A program made the position numbers and the translations under genes. Shown piece by piece: positions 35,671 to 47,069 of a stretch of 64,000 nucleotides of DNA. The notes beneath the pieces were generated by a model. The model saw only the letters and a program-made list of their open reading frames with translations. It ran no database searches and had not been told where the DNA came from. Location: contig NZ_CP139247.1 of NCBI RefSeq assembly GCF_034087045.1, positions 1,426,001-1,490,000 on the forward strand, in the 5' to 3' direction. The stretch's first letter is position 1, and each line of letters starts with the position of its first letter. This DNA comes from Chitinophaga sancti (lineage in GTDB: Bacteria > Bacteroidota > Bacteroidia > Chitinophagales > Chitinophagaceae).

Positions 35671-36444
35671 ATGAGAGCAATATGGTCAGGGACTATCGGC
35701 TTCGGGCTGGTCAATATTCCGGTAAAACTGTACAGCGCAGTCAAAGACAGCAGGCTCGACCTTGATATGCTTGACAAGCGTGATCAGGCACACATAAAAT
35801 TTCACCGGGTAAATGAAAGCACTGGTAAAGAAGTACCATGGGATAAAATAGTAAAAGGATACCAGTATAATGATGAATACATTATACTGGAAGATGAAGA
35901 TTTTGAGGCCGCAAGTCCTGAAAAAACAAAGATCATTACCATTGAATCTTTTGTAGAGGAAACTGAGATTGATGATATTTATTTCGAGACACCTTACTTT
36001 ATAGAACCGGAAAAATCAGGTACGAAAGCATATGCATTATTGCTGAAAACGCTTGAACAAACAGGGAAAGCTGGTATCGGCAGATTTGTGTTGCGCACCA
36101 GTGAGCATATTGTAGTGATCCGCCCACGGGATAATTATTTACTATTGCATCAACTCCGTTTTCAGGAAGAAATTCGCACACCTGAGGAGCTGACATTGCC
36201 TGCTGCCAGGATCCAGAAAAAAGAGTTGGATATGGCAGTAAAGCTGGTTGAAAGTTATACCACAGAATTTGACATTAGTCGGTTTAAAGATGAATATCAT
36301 GCAGAGCTGCTGAAAATTATCAAACAAAAAGCGAGTGGTAAGAAGCGTGCGGTGAAGAAGATGAACGTGGTGCATACAAAGAGTACAGACCTGTTTAGTC
36401 AGCTGAAAGCCAGTCTGGGTAGCGGGGGTAAGCGGGCATCATGA
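35671..36444 (+). CDS. ku: Ku protein (non-homologous end joining)
   Basis: A 257-aa bacterial Ku homodimer subunit that encircles DNA ends and recruits ligase D. Diagnostic stretches are MRAIWSGTIGFGLVNIPVKL at the N-terminus, KFHRVNESTGKEVPWDKIVKG, DIYFETPYFIEP, and RTSEHIVVIRPRDNYLLLHQ in the beta-barrel. The C-terminal tail is Lys-rich (ASGKKRAVKK), as is usual for DNA interaction. No ligD gene is in the window. Its neighbours are topoisomerase IB and a stress ferritin. It converges on the chromate transporter gene with 7 bases between stops. Confidence 0.93.
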   Translation: MRAIWSGTIGFGLVNIPVKLYSAVKDSRLDLDMLDKRDQAHIKFHRVNESTGKEVPWDKIVKGYQYNDEYIILEDEDFEAASPEKTKIITIESFVEETEIDDIYFETPYFIEPEKSGTKAYALLLKTLEQTGKAGIGRFVLRTSEHIVVIRPRDNYLLLHQLRFQEEIRTPEELTLPAARIQKKELDMAVKLVESYTTEFDISRFKDEYHAELLKIIKQKASGKKRAVKKMNVVHTKSTDLFSQLKASLGSGGKRAS

Positions 36445-36451
36445 TGATTGA

Positions 36452-37645
36452 TTACATTAACCAACCAAGTACCAGACAGGCAAGTACGATAAAAGGAGAG
36501 GGGAGACGTGAGAATGCCAATATTGCCAGTGTGCTCAGGGCGATTGCAATATTGTACCATGTGTGCGGTATGGCCATAAATAACATGAAGGTCGCCGCCC
36601 ACATGATACCTACCACAGCGGCATTGATACCTTCCAATGCACGATAGATGACTACATATTTTTTCAGATTGGTCCAGATTGGGAAGAAGAATAAAACCAG
36701 CAGCAAGCTGGGTAAAAAGATAGCAATTGGCGCCAGCATACAACCCAGCAACTGATACCCCGGTCCCAGGTTGCGCATTACCATTCCCCCCACATAAGCA
36801 GTAATAGAGAATGTAGGTCCTGGCAAGGCACGCATAATACCTGCACCTGTCAGTAACTCCTCTGCACTCATAAATGCCGATTTTGCACGGGTTACATATT
36901 GTTCCAGCATCATCGCAATCAATATATCACCACCACCAAATACAAGGCTGCCGAAACGATAAAAGTTTTCAAACAGGTTGAACGGACGACGGGTGATCCA
37001 GTTGTGCGTACGGGCTACTTCAGAGAATACACCTGCGAGTATAAAGAGAGTGGCAAACAACCAGATGTTGGTCCATTGGATCTTTTTAGGCTGGTCAGGA
37101 ATATCAGGAATACGCTTGTTACTGAAGTTAGAGACAATGCCACCAAGGATGATCAGGGCGGGAAACGTCCATGGAGACTTCAGGTAGATGGCCGTGAGTA
37201 AGGCCACTACCATGATGATAAAAGTGGCCAGGTTACGGATACTGATACTGAAAGCCCGGAAACTGCCATAAATGAGGAAGCCTACCGCCATGGGTTGTAC
37301 ATACTTGAAAATGTCTGTATGCAGGGCCTTCTGATCAAAATATTGTAAGAGGAAACTAAGAGATCCCATCAAAAAACAGGCTGGTGCAATCCATATGAGC
37401 AGGGTGGCGACTGCCAGTGGTACACCTCCACGTTTGTAGCCGATGAGGGTGAGGGTCTGGGAAGAAGAAGCTCCGGGGAGCAGCTGACAGAAAGCATTGT
37501 ATTCCATCAACTCCTGCTCTGTCACATCCTTTCTTTGCTGCACGAATGTCTGCAACATCATAGCCAGGTGACCTTGCGGGCCACCATAGGCTGTTAAACT
37601 GTGTAAAAAAACAGCCCGCAGGAACGGAATATGACGAAGAAACAC
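36452..37645 (-). CDS. chrA: Chromate efflux transporter (ChrA/CHR family, two-domain)
   Basis: A 397-aa membrane protein with about 10-12 helices in two homologous CHR halves. The first has [20 protein letters not shown] and [21 protein letters not shown]. The second has [16 protein letters not shown] and [21 protein letters not shown]. GGPxxH, PGP and related motifs are the family signatures. It would export chromate by proton antiport, although some family members move other oxyanions. Length is typical. It stands alone on the minus strand with no ChrB regulator nearby. Confidence 0.9.
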   Translation of the reverse strand: MFLRHIPFLRAVFLHSLTAYGGPQGHLAMMLQTFVQQRKDVTEQELMEYNAFCQLLPGASSSQTLTLIGYKRGGVPLAVATLLIWIAPACFLMGSLSFLLQYFDQKALHTDIFKYVQPMAVGFLIYGSFRAFSISIRNLATFIIMVVALLTAIYLKSPWTFPALIILGGIVSNFSNKRIPDIPDQPKKIQWTNIWLFATLFILAGVFSEVARTHNWITRRPFNLFENFYRFGSLVFGGGDILIAMMLEQYVTRAKSAFMSAEELLTGAGIMRALPGPTFSITAYVGGMVMRNLGPGYQLLGCMLAPIAIFLPSLLLVLFFFPIWTNLKKYVVIYRALEGINAAVVGIMWAATFMLFMAIPHTWYNIAIALSTLAILAFSRLPSPFIVLACLVLGWLM

Positions 37646-37750
37646 TATGCGGGAAATTACGGCTGCCCGAATTTCATTAAAATATTGAAGATATCAAACA
37701 TTTATGCGACAAAAGGTTGATTTTGTGGGTTAACTATGATATTTATCATA

Positions 37751-37783
37751 AATAAAGCCGGCCAGAGATGGCCGGCTTATTTA
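37751..37783. terminator. Terminator downstream of the 2OG oxygenase gene
   Basis: AAGCCGGCC / GGCCGGCTT with flanking AATAA and TTATTT. It lies 9 bases past the minus-strand stop and could act in either direction. Confidence 0.75.
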
Positions 37784-37791
37784 AAAGGGAA

Positions 37792-38748
37792 TTATTTCTT
37801 TAATCCTATTTCTCTCAATCGTTCATCCAGGTACTCACCGGCGGTAATTGGTTCATACTCCCTCGGATGTGCTGCATCTATTGTGTTTTCAAGACAATTC
37901 AGCGGCATCTCTGACTTAGGATGCAGGAAGAATGGAATAGAGAATCTGCTGGTACCCCACAGTTCACGAGGTGGATTTACTACGCGGTGTGTGGTAGACT
38001 TTAGTTTATTGTTCGTCAGTCTTTGCAGCATATCGCCCACATTTACTACGATTTGCTCAGGCAGTGAAGTCACCGGTACCCAGTTATTCTGTTTATCCAG
38101 GATCTGCAGACCATCTGCAGAAGCACCTACCAGCAGGGTGATCAGGTTGATATCCTCATGCTGTTCTGCGCGGATGGCAGACTTAGGTTCATCTTTGATA
38201 GGAGGGTAGTGAATCGCTCTCAGGATAGAATTACCGTTATGAACAAACAGGTCGAAGTAATGCTCATCCAGACCCAGGTACAGTGCAATAGCCTGTAACA
38301 GGGAGATACCTGAAGCTTCAAAAGCTTTATAAGCTGCTGTGCAGGTAGGTGTGAAAGCCGGCAGTTCCTTCACTGCTACGTTATCCGGATATTCTTTGGC
38401 AATCGGATCACCATCTGTTACAGTTTGTCCAAACTGGAAAAACTCTTTCAGATCTGGGGCATCAAATCCTTTTGCATGTTCTTTACCAAATGAAGTATAA
38501 CCACGCTGGCCTGCCAGTTCCGGAATTTCGTAACTGCGCTTTACATCAGCTGGTAATGCGAAGAACTGCTGTACATACTTATACAGGTCTTCAATCAGCT
38601 TGTCGGGAATACCGTGATTTTTTACTGCTACAAATCCTACTTCCTCATAAGCTTTACCCAGCTGCTGCACAAAGGCTGCTTTGCTGGCGGCGTCGCCCTT
38701 TGTAAAGGCGGCGAGGTCTACAACAGGGATGGAATGTGTCGTTACCAT
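37792..38748 (-). CDS. Isopenicillin N synthase-family 2OG-Fe(II) oxygenase
   Basis: A 318-aa non-haem iron oxygenase. The N-terminal DIOX_N part has IPVVDLAAFTKGD, GFVAVKNHGIP and the FFALPADVKRSYEIP block. The catalytic jelly roll has Fe ligands His and Asp in QHEDINLITLLVG, the third His in STTHRVVNPP, and the 2-oxoglutarate Arg in RFSIPFFLHP. It resembles the bacterial IPNS-like family of unknown substrate rather than true isopenicillin N synthase. There is no biosynthetic cluster around it, so a housekeeping or amino-acid-related oxidation is more likely than antibiotic synthesis. Confidence 0.88.
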   Translation of the reverse strand: MVTTHSIPVVDLAAFTKGDAASKAAFVQQLGKAYEEVGFVAVKNHGIPDKLIEDLYKYVQQFFALPADVKRSYEIPELAGQRGYTSFGKEHAKGFDAPDLKEFFQFGQTVTDGDPIAKEYPDNVAVKELPAFTPTCTAAYKAFEASGISLLQAIALYLGLDEHYFDLFVHNGNSILRAIHYPPIKDEPKSAIRAEQHEDINLITLLVGASADGLQILDKQNNWVPVTSLPEQIVVNVGDMLQRLTNNKLKSTTHRVVNPPRELWGTSRFSIPFFLHPKSEMPLNCLENTIDAAHPREYEPITAGEYLDERLREIGLKK

Positions 38749-38786
38749 AGTTAATGCGATTTACATCACTAAGGTATAGAAAATGA

Positions 38787-39293
38787 CTATTTCAGTAATG
38801 CTTTTTCTTCGTCTGTAATGTCTACCATGGCATAACGGTCTACGCGGTTGATAAGCATTTCGTCCATGATATCTACTACATTTTTATAGTTGGCGTCGTT
38901 GTTGGCTTTGATCAGTACCATCAGTTTATTGTCGCCGGTTCTTTTCATGATCTCTTTTTTCTTTTTGATGATCGCATCCCTGATATCCGCATAGGTAATG
39001 GTTTTTACGTCTTCGGGATGATACATGCCTTCATAATATTTTACGGTATTGTTAGCGCCGAGCAGTACGGTCATAGCATTGCTTTCGGCCAGTGGCTGTG
39101 GTTTACCGTCGTCACGAGGCATGATCAGGTCCATGGTTTTTGGTTGCAGGAGAGTAGTGGTCAACATGAAAAAAGTGATCAACAGGAATCCCAGGTCTAC
39201 CATAGGGGTCATATCTACCCGGGTATTCAGTTTCTTAGCGCGCTGGCCACCTCTTTGTTTGCCAGGGTTGGATTGGGTGTTCATTTCAGCCAT
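38787..39293 (-). CDS. ExbD/TolR-family biopolymer transport protein (orphan)
   Basis: 168 aa from the ATG at 39293, where the protein reads MAEMNTQSNPGKQRGG. An in-frame start at 39329 would add 12 residues. It has a short basic cytoplasmic N-terminus and a single transmembrane helix containing the proton-conducting Asp in TPMVDLGFLLITFFMLTT. A periplasmic domain follows. ExbD normally works with ExbB and TonB to energise outer-membrane receptors, but no exbB or tonB is adjacent. It may supplement a complete exb locus elsewhere. Confidence 0.9.
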   Translation of the reverse strand: MAEMNTQSNPGKQRGGQRAKKLNTRVDMTPMVDLGFLLITFFMLTTTLLQPKTMDLIMPRDDGKPQPLAESNAMTVLLGANNTVKYYEGMYHPEDVKTITYADIRDAIIKKKKEIMKRTGDNKLMVLIKANNDANYKNVVDIMDEMLINRVDRYAMVDITDEEKALLK

Positions 39294-39396
39294 AACAAAA
39301 GATTTATAATATAGACGCGGGCGTAACAATATTCCATAAAAAAATGGCTTCGGATTTTCACCCCGGAGCCATTTTAAATATTGTGCATATTAAGAA

Positions 39397-40836
39397 TTAA
39401 AACTCTGCACTCTTTGGAGTTCTTGGGAAAGGAATCACGTCTCTGATATTTCCCATACCTGTTACAAACAGTACCAGTCTTTCAAAACCTAAGCCGAAAC
39501 CTGCATGCGGAGCACTACCATAGCGTCTTGTATCCAGGTACCAGCTCATTTCTTCTACTGGCAGTTTCATTTCTTCCATACGTCTTACCAGCTTGTCGTA
39601 GTTTTCTTCACGCTGAGAACCACCTACAATTTCACCGATACCCGGGAAGAGAATATCCATTGCTCTAACGGTTTTGCCGTCATCGTTCTGCTTCATGTAG
39701 AAAGCCTTGATCGCCGCAGGATAATCTGTGAGTATCACAGGTTTCTTGAAGTGCTTTTCAACCAGGTAACGTTCGTGCTCACTCTGCAGATCTGCACCCC
39801 ATTCTTCGATCAGGTAGTTGAATTTCTTTGATTTATTTGGCTTACTGTTTTTCAGAATGTCAATTGCTTCTGTGTAAGTGAGACGCTGGAATTCATTGTT
39901 CAGTACAAACTCCAGTTTTTCGATCAGCCCCATTTCACTTCTTTCCTGCTGTGGTTTTTGCTTTTCTTCCTCAGCAAGGCGTGCAGCCAGGAATTCCAGG
40001 TCTTCCCGGTTATTTTCCAGCACATAACCGATTACGGATTTGATGAAAGCCTCTGCCAGGTTCATATTGTCTTCCAGGTCATAGAAAGCCATTTCTGGTT
40101 CGATCATCCAAAACTCAGCAAGGTGACGGGCTGTATTGGAATTCTCTGCGCGGAAGGTAGGGCCAAAGGTGTAGACATCACCGAATGCCATTGCTCCCAG
40201 TTCGCCTTCCAGCTGACCAGATACGGTCAGATTGGTCGCTCTGCCAAAGAAGTCTTCTTTATAATCAATGTTACCATCTTCAGTCAGGGGTGGATTTTTA
40301 GGATCCAGGGTACTTACGTGAAACATTTCGCCGGCACCTTCCGCGTCAGATGCAGTGATGATAGGCGTGTGCAGGTATACAAAGCCTTTTTCGTTAAAGA
40401 ATTTGTGTACAGCAAAAGCCAGTGCATGACGCAGGCGGAATACAGACCCGAAGGTGTTGGTGCGGAAACGCAGGTGTGCAATTTCACGCAGATATTCCAG
40501 GCTCGGGCGGTTTTTCAGCTGCAGGGGATATTTCTCACCATCACAGTCACCCAGAATTTCCAGTTCTACAGCTTTGATCTCTACGCGCTGGCCTTTACCC
40601 AGAGATGGAATTACAGTCCCTGATACGCTGATGGCAGCACCTGTGGTCAGACGCTTGATTAGTTCAGCAGAAACAGAGTTCTGATCCAATACAATCTGGA
40701 TATTATTATTGGTAGAGCCATCGTTCAAAGCTATGAACTGGTTGTTACGGAAAGACCGTATCCAGCCTTTTACCACCACGTTGTAGTCTGTTTTGTCGTC
40801 AAGCAGGATTTGCTTAACCTTCGTTCTTTGGCTCAT
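39397..40836 (-). CDS. asnS: Asparaginyl-tRNA synthetase
   Basis: A 479-aa class IIb synthetase that charges tRNA-Asn. The N-terminal OB-fold anticodon domain ([20 protein letters not shown]) precedes the catalytic domain. The motif 2 region is [20 protein letters not shown] and motif 3 is [16 protein letters not shown]. The [16 protein letters not shown] block and absence of the AspRS insertion favour AsnRS over AspRS. The full length is present with a normal C-terminus ([13 protein letters not shown]). It is a single-gene unit, divergent from rho across a 451-base intergenic region. Confidence 0.96.
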   Translation of the reverse strand: MSQRTKVKQILLDDKTDYNVVVKGWIRSFRNNQFIALNDGSTNNNIQIVLDQNSVSAELIKRLTTGAAISVSGTVIPSLGKGQRVEIKAVELEILGDCDGEKYPLQLKNRPSLEYLREIAHLRFRTNTFGSVFRLRHALAFAVHKFFNEKGFVYLHTPIITASDAEGAGEMFHVSTLDPKNPPLTEDGNIDYKEDFFGRATNLTVSGQLEGELGAMAFGDVYTFGPTFRAENSNTARHLAEFWMIEPEMAFYDLEDNMNLAEAFIKSVIGYVLENNREDLEFLAARLAEEEKQKPQQERSEMGLIEKLEFVLNNEFQRLTYTEAIDILKNSKPNKSKKFNYLIEEWGADLQSEHERYLVEKHFKKPVILTDYPAAIKAFYMKQNDDGKTVRAMDILFPGIGEIVGGSQREENYDKLVRRMEEMKLPVEEMSWYLDTRRYGSAPHAGFGLGFERLVLFVTGMGNIRDVIPFPRTPKSAEF

Positions 40837-41287
40837 ATTAATGTAAATTTTAGGATTGCAAATTTAAGTGATAAGGGTGATTCTGCACCCTTTTCCAAAT
40901 AAAATGTTAAATGTGGAAAAATACTGTTATCCCCGATTTGGCAGGAAAGTTGCGGGCAATAAGCGGGACCATATCCGAAGACAGGCTGTGGGCCGGTGTT
41001 TTCCTCCCTGAAACTGCTCTCCAAAGGGCCTCAGGGCCGGATTACAGGCATTTTGGAACCTGCTTTTTTTTTGGATAATAGCGAAAGTTGTTTTAATCTT
41101 GCGTTACAATCTGTCTGATTAAGTTCAAATTCACATCTTCATCAGCAGTCCTAAACTCAACATTCCCTATCAGATTTAATAACCAGATTAAATTTATTGG
41201 ACTCAAAAAACAATTATTTTGTAATTGGTGTATGTTGGTATGTAGTGGTACCCACCTTGCAACACTTCTAAAATTTGACAACACACG
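40837..41287. other. Intergenic region between asnS and rho
   Basis: No credible gene. It holds a weak hairpin with a T-run (CAGG / CCTG then T9, about 41045-41072), a GC-rich stretch with a repeated GGGCCGG, a probable rho promoter, and a leader of about 180 bases before rho. A leader this long would allow autoregulation by Rho-dependent attenuation. Confidence 0.5.
41071..41101 (+). promoter_or_regulatory. Probable rho promoter
   Basis: TTG (41071-41073), 20 bases, then TAATCTTG (41094-41101), one mismatch from TAnnTTTG. Transcription would start near 41108, leaving a leader of about 180 bases. Confidence 0.42.
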
Positions 41288-43033
<1,746 letters not shown>

Positions 43034-43052
43034 GCAACTCCCAACCATAAAT

Positions 43053-43085
43053 AAAAAAGCATCCCAACCGGGATGCTTTTTTATT
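43053..43085. terminator. Bidirectional terminator after rho
   Basis: A perfect 13-bp stem, AAAAAAGCATCCC / GGGATGCTTTTTT, with an AACC loop. It overlaps the last codons of the convergent LytTR gene. Confidence 0.9.
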
Positions 43086-43836
43086 TAAACTGTTTTAAGT
43101 GTAAGAGTAGATCTTTTTTTCGTCGTTCTGCTACTTCCAGTGTCACACCATTTCTCATCACTACATTTCCTCCTTCTGTACTTACATGGCTGATCTGACT
43201 CATCTGCGCCATCTGTAGATTATTGACCTGGTAAAATCTTAAGGTACTGAATAGATCTGCATAGTATCGGAATGGCCTGTTCGCCTGTACCTGGTGATGA
43301 TCGTCCAGGTAAAACAATGTTTTATCGCCCAGTGCTTCCAGGTAAGTAATGGTAGATAAAGTGATGGTGGTATCATCTCCTTCTGACTGTGGCAATACCA
43401 GTTCCAGACTTGTATTCCGACCCTTGTTAAAATTAGCCAGCAGTACTTTGTATCTGTCTTTACTTTTTCCCGCTGCCAGCCTTGCACCGATAATGGTAAT
43501 GGCTGTTGTGAGACTTTCCCGATCTATTGGTTTTAAAATAATTTCCACTTCGCTGAAACGGATCGCATGCAGGAATTTTTTTTCAAATGCAGTGACAAAC
43601 ACCGCTTCAAACGGCGGTACGTTCTGTGTGCCCAGTAATACATCAAACCCGGTTCCATCAGGCATTTCAAGGTCGAGGAAAACCAACTCGGGCTGGAATT
43701 CCCGGATTGTAGCTATACCATCAGCACAGTCAGAAGCAGTAGCTACAATTTCTACCTGAGGACAATACTTTTCCAGCATCAGGGAAATGATGTCCCGGCT
43801 ATTGCGCTCGTCATCTATAATTACGGCCTTTATCAT
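43081..43836 (-). CDS. LytTR-family response regulator
   Basis: A 251-aa protein. The receiver domain (MIKAVIIDDERNSRD at the start, phospho-acceptor Asp in LVFLDLEMPDGTGFD, Lys in IILKPIDRE) is joined to a C-terminal LytTR DNA-binding domain. The latter has YLEALGDKTLFYLDDHHQVQ, FYQVNNLQMAQMSQISHV and a closing block GVTLEVAERRKKDLL. LytTR proteins bind paired 9-bp direct repeats. The cognate kinase gene is directly upstream (24 bases), forming a LytS/LytR-style pair. Confidence 0.93.
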   Translation of the reverse strand: MIKAVIIDDERNSRDIISLMLEKYCPQVEIVATASDCADGIATIREFQPELVFLDLEMPDGTGFDVLLGTQNVPPFEAVFVTAFEKKFLHAIRFSEVEIILKPIDRESLTTAITIIGARLAAGKSKDRYKVLLANFNKGRNTSLELVLPQSEGDDTTITLSTITYLEALGDKTLFYLDDHHQVQANRPFRYYADLFSTLRFYQVNNLQMAQMSQISHVSTEGGNVVMRNGVTLEVAERRKKDLLLHLKQFK

Positions 43837-43860
43837 AAAGTCTAAAGAGTAGTAGCTGGC

Positions 43861-45936
43861 CTACAATTGGGGAATAAGTATCCGCACAATAGTACCACTT
43901 TCCAAAGAATTTTTATCCGATTTATCAATGATGTCTATGTGAATTCCCGTGTTGTACATCTTGTTAAGCAACTCTGCACGGTTAGAGCTGATCTCCATGC
44001 CGGACGACTGATGATGCTTCGGTAATGTACGCATAGACTTAGACCTGTTTATACCAATACCATTGTCTTCAATCAGGCATTCCAGCATATCCGGCGCTAC
44101 CTGGTTAAACTGTATCAACAGGTGTCCGATATGGTCACGGGAATTCGTCATTCCATATTTTACCGCATTTTCTACATATGGTTGTAGCAGCATAGCAGGT
44201 ATTTCCAGTTCCGCGGTGGCAATGAGCGGATCTACCTGCAGCTCATATTCCATCTTATTTTCAAACCGCATCTTTTCAAGACCCAGGTAAGTATTCAGAT
44301 ACGCGATTTCATCTGCTAATGATATGAAATTGCGTCTTGAGAAATCTAATGTTTTCCTGATCAGGTAAGAGAAATCAGACAAATACTTCTGTGCATATTC
44401 ATAATCCCGCTGCATGACAAACAGCTGAATGGAATTAAGACAATTGAAAATAAAGTGTGGATTGATCTGCGCGCGGATGGCCTTCAGTTCTATCTCTGTT
44501 AGTTTTTTATCGTACTCTGTTTCCAGGTGTATTTTTCGTTGTTCTTCCAGCTCCTGTTTCTTGCGGAGAATTTCTGTCGTCTGTTCTTTTACAAGTTCTT
44601 CCAGTTGCTCATTCAGTTTATGCTGAAGTTCTTTGTTTTTATTCAGTTGTTTGATCAGCAGCTCCTGTGTACGGGTTCTTTCATGGTGCACTAGTTTATT
44701 GCGATAACTGAGGCCTGCCAGGAAAAACATAGATTGCAGCAATACCCCGACAATGATGAGCAACGAAGGGGCAGACAGTTCTCCCAGTGCACTGATCAGT
44801 CCCAGAGGACGTATCAGCATGAGAAAGGAGCCAAAGCTGGCCATATAAAAACAGAGTGATCCAAAGAGAAAAAAACGTACCAGTGGATGATGGCGGGATC
44901 GCTTGGCCAGTGCTGCGAATACCGCCAGCAAAGGAAGGAGGGTGGCGAGATATACATAGCTGTAGATCATGCCCGGCACCTGGTACAATCCCCTGGCGAT
45001 ACAGTAAAAACAAATGATAATAATACCACCAATGCAGGAGGCAAATATATTGAACAACCTTTCCATAAAGGGATACCGCTCCTGCAGGTTGAGGAAGGAT
45101 TTCCCGAAGGCCAGGTACATAAGATAAAAACAGAATAATAGTGCCGGCACATCCCAGTAATATTTCAACATTGGCCAGTTGTAAAACACGGATAGCTGAT
45201 AGGGTTTACTATCCAGCCGCAGGGCAAAAAATAAAATCAACCCAAGCATGTATGCAGCAAAGTACAGATACGAGCGATCCGGTAATTGAATATAATTGAT
45301 GATTGCAATTGTAAGACATACCAGCAACATGCCCAGCAGCATAAAGATCATGGCTTCTTCTTTACGGAAGTGCGCCAAAGTAGCATTCCGGAAGTTATTG
45401 TATTGCATGGCGTCGTACAATACTGGCATGAGTGGGTTCTCGTTAAAAAACTGGTTATTGATATGTAAATAGAAAGTACGTGTTTTTCCGGGTGGCACAT
45501 TCACAGGAAAAGCATAATGTTCCCAGCGGCGAATGTTGTCTCTGTCCTGCATCATACCAGTCTGAACCAGCAATTGTAGTTGCTGGCCTTCCTGCACGTA
45601 CCAGTACATATGGTCATGCCACCCTGTAAAGAGAGCCAATACAGAATCTTCACTACCGGTATTTTTTACAGATAGACGAAGCCAGCAATCGTGGCCTTTT
45701 CCATTGTTCTTTTTTGAGTCGTGGAAAAGGGAAACGTTGTGGTTGAAATGCAAAATAGGTATCTGTTGTGGTGTTACCTGCTCCCCCAAATCTTCCATGC
45801 TCATCAACCAGGGCCGCAGATCCAGAGCTGTCGGAAGATTATCAAAATCTGCTGCCAGTGTGTCTTTTGCTGTTAAGCTGCCCAGGGTTTTATTGGAGTA
45901 ACAAAACAACAGTAATAAGAAATAGATCCGAATCAC
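43861..45936 (-). CDS. 7TM-DISM sensor histidine kinase (LytS-like)
   Basis: A 691-aa kinase. A signal-like N-terminus is followed by an extracytoplasmic 7TMR-DISMED2 domain (residues ~30-180), which has carbohydrate-binding-like folds. Seven transmembrane helices follow (~195-400), then a coiled coil rich in Gln/Glu/Leu. The His_kinase domain has the phospho-acceptor region AQINPHFIFNCLNSIQLF and a HATPase with LQPYVENAVKYGM and IEDNGIGINRS. Kinases with this HATPase type phosphorylate LytTR regulators, which fits the gene immediately downstream. The ligand is unknown. Confidence 0.93.
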   Translation of the reverse strand: MIRIYFLLLLFCYSNKTLGSLTAKDTLAADFDNLPTALDLRPWLMSMEDLGEQVTPQQIPILHFNHNVSLFHDSKKNNGKGHDCWLRLSVKNTGSEDSVLALFTGWHDHMYWYVQEGQQLQLLVQTGMMQDRDNIRRWEHYAFPVNVPPGKTRTFYLHINNQFFNENPLMPVLYDAMQYNNFRNATLAHFRKEEAMIFMLLGMLLVCLTIAIINYIQLPDRSYLYFAAYMLGLILFFALRLDSKPYQLSVFYNWPMLKYYWDVPALLFCFYLMYLAFGKSFLNLQERYPFMERLFNIFASCIGGIIIICFYCIARGLYQVPGMIYSYVYLATLLPLLAVFAALAKRSRHHPLVRFFLFGSLCFYMASFGSFLMLIRPLGLISALGELSAPSLLIIVGVLLQSMFFLAGLSYRNKLVHHERTRTQELLIKQLNKNKELQHKLNEQLEELVKEQTTEILRKKQELEEQRKIHLETEYDKKLTEIELKAIRAQINPHFIFNCLNSIQLFVMQRDYEYAQKYLSDFSYLIRKTLDFSRRNFISLADEIAYLNTYLGLEKMRFENKMEYELQVDPLIATAELEIPAMLLQPYVENAVKYGMTNSRDHIGHLLIQFNQVAPDMLECLIEDNGIGINRSKSMRTLPKHHQSSGMEISSNRAELLNKMYNTGIHIDIIDKSDKNSLESGTIVRILIPQL

Positions 45937-45952
45937 TGTTTAAGTATAAAAT

Positions 45953-46183
45953 TTATAGGCAACTATCAATAGCTTTTGCCAGCGCATGGTCTTTGTCGGT
46001 GATGGTGTCCCCGGCATCGTGCGTGTTCAGATAAATCTCCACCTTATTATAGACGTTATTCCAATTGGGGTGATGATCCATTTTTTCAGCTATCAGTGCT
46101 ACTTTAGTCATAAATGAGAATGCTTCTTTAAAGTCTTTGAATGTAAAGGCACGATATAGTTGATTGTTTTTCTCTTGCCACAT
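45953..46183 (-). CDS. Pterin-4a-carbinolamine dehydratase
   Basis: A 76-aa protein, short for the family (~95-105) because the N-terminal strand is reduced. The active-site signature is [20 protein letters not shown], containing the E-x3-H-H-P pattern and the later second-His region in [17 protein letters not shown]. It dehydrates 4a-hydroxytetrahydropterin, recycling the cofactor of aromatic amino-acid hydroxylases. Such a hydroxylase is not in the window, but a tryptophan dioxygenase lies 2.6 kb away. It is upstream of the 7TM kinase on the same strand (16 bases). Confidence 0.9.
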   Translation of the reverse strand: MWQEKNNQLYRAFTFKDFKEAFSFMTKVALIAEKMDHHPNWNNVYNKVEIYLNTHDAGDTITDKDHALAKAIDSCL

Positions 46184-46263
46184 AACAAAAAGATTTTAAT
46201 CATGAAACAATTAAAGTGTTCATGCAATAGTGTGATTCGGTGAGGAAAACCGGTAATTTCCGG

Positions 46264-46707
46264 TTAAAAGATGAGGTTCATCTTGTTTTCGAGCTTTCTA
46301 ATATCCAATAAAGATACTAATTGTACTGGCTCCACATGACGTAACTGCCCGATTAATTTTTTGACATCCTGCAGCTGGTAGTAATCTCCTTTAATCAACC
46401 AGAGATAATCTACATTTTTTAGCTCAGGGAGTAGGAATTCTGCCTGGCAGTGATTATTATAGAAATAATGTGCCGCTGATTTGGTCGGTTCTTCAAATTC
46501 AAACACACTGAAGTAAAACGACCGCTGATTTTTAGTCAGGTTGATCTCCAGAGAATTGTTAACCCTGAAGTCGTAGTGCAGATCCCGATTTACCTGCCAG
46601 CACACCTGATAATCCCGCGCAGAAGACACGATGCCAATCAGATGGGTCGACTCGAAGAAGTCTTCCACTAATTGGTCCTGATCCAGTTTTAATTTGAGTA
46701 CTGACAT
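46264..46707 (-). CDS. IPExxxVDY family protein
   Basis: A 147-aa Bacteroidota-specific protein of unknown function, named for a motif that reads LPELKNVDYLWLIKG here (about residues 99-113). I chose the ATG at 46707 (MSVLKLKLDQDQLVEDFF), matching where family members begin. Upstream in-frame starts to 46794 would add a Ser/Thr/Gln-rich leader that overlaps the short repeats CTAGTAG...GTTGA. It has no signal peptide or membrane segment. Confidence 0.8.
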   Translation of the reverse strand: MSVLKLKLDQDQLVEDFFESTHLIGIVSSARDYQVCWQVNRDLHYDFRVNNSLEINLTKNQRSFYFSVFEFEEPTKSAAHYFYNNHCQAEFLLPELKNVDYLWLIKGDYYQLQDVKKLIGQLRHVEPVQLVSLLDIRKLENKMNLIF

Positions 46708-46845
46708 GCTAGTAGGTTGACTAGTAGAAGGTTGATGTTCAACAGCGTCTCTCATTGTTATAAACCATTTTTCCCGGCGGACGCCAATGTACACCTTTTA
46801 AGGTTACGGATTTGTCACACTTATCGGGCACTTTCCGTGCCAATA

Positions 46846-46882
46846 AAAGAAAAAGGCTGTCGAGGTCAGCCTTTTTCTTTAT
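46846..46882. terminator. Terminator of the trmB-DUF5522 unit
   Basis: A perfect 14-bp stem, AAAGAAAAAGGCTG / CAGCCTTTTTCTTT, with a 7-base loop. It overlaps the minus-strand stop codon at 46866. A second small hairpin, GGCAC / GTGCC, follows on the minus strand. Confidence 0.8.
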
Positions 46883-47069
46883 TATTTAACTTCCGGGCAG
46901 CGAGCAGATCACTTCTGCGGGGTTCCGGTACTTTTTCGTAATCGTAAGGGCAGTGCATGCATCCATTGCCGCAGCAATATCCTCTCTTTAGTAGAAAAGC
47001 TGCTGTGAGTACTACATACCCGTTTTCATTATAGTAAAAATCAATTCCCTCCTTCAGCTGGGGCTGCAT
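46866..47069 (-). CDS. DUF5522 family Cys-rich small protein
   Basis: A 67-aa protein with YYNENGYVVLTAAFLLKRGY followed by CCGNGCMHCPYDYE. The four clustered Cys suggest binding of zinc or an iron-sulfur centre. The family (DUF5522) is usually found beside tRNA-modification or trmB genes in Bacteroidota, as here. The gene starts inside the 3' end of trmB, overlapping it by 29 bases. The function is unknown, and a role linked to tRNA modification is only a neighbourhood inference. Confidence 0.8.
   Translation of the reverse strand: MQPQLKEGIDFYYNENGYVVLTAAFLLKRGYCCGNGCMHCPYDYEKVPEPRRSDLLAARKLNNKEKG

Noticed and set aside
37792..38748. Antibiotic biosynthesis by an isopenicillin N synthase
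   Set aside because: No ACV synthetase or other beta-lactam genes are nearby, and the protein fits the broad IPNS-like oxygenase family.
41045..41072. Terminator for a hidden gene before rho
   Set aside because: The stem is only 4 bp and no transcript unit is apparent upstream on that strand.
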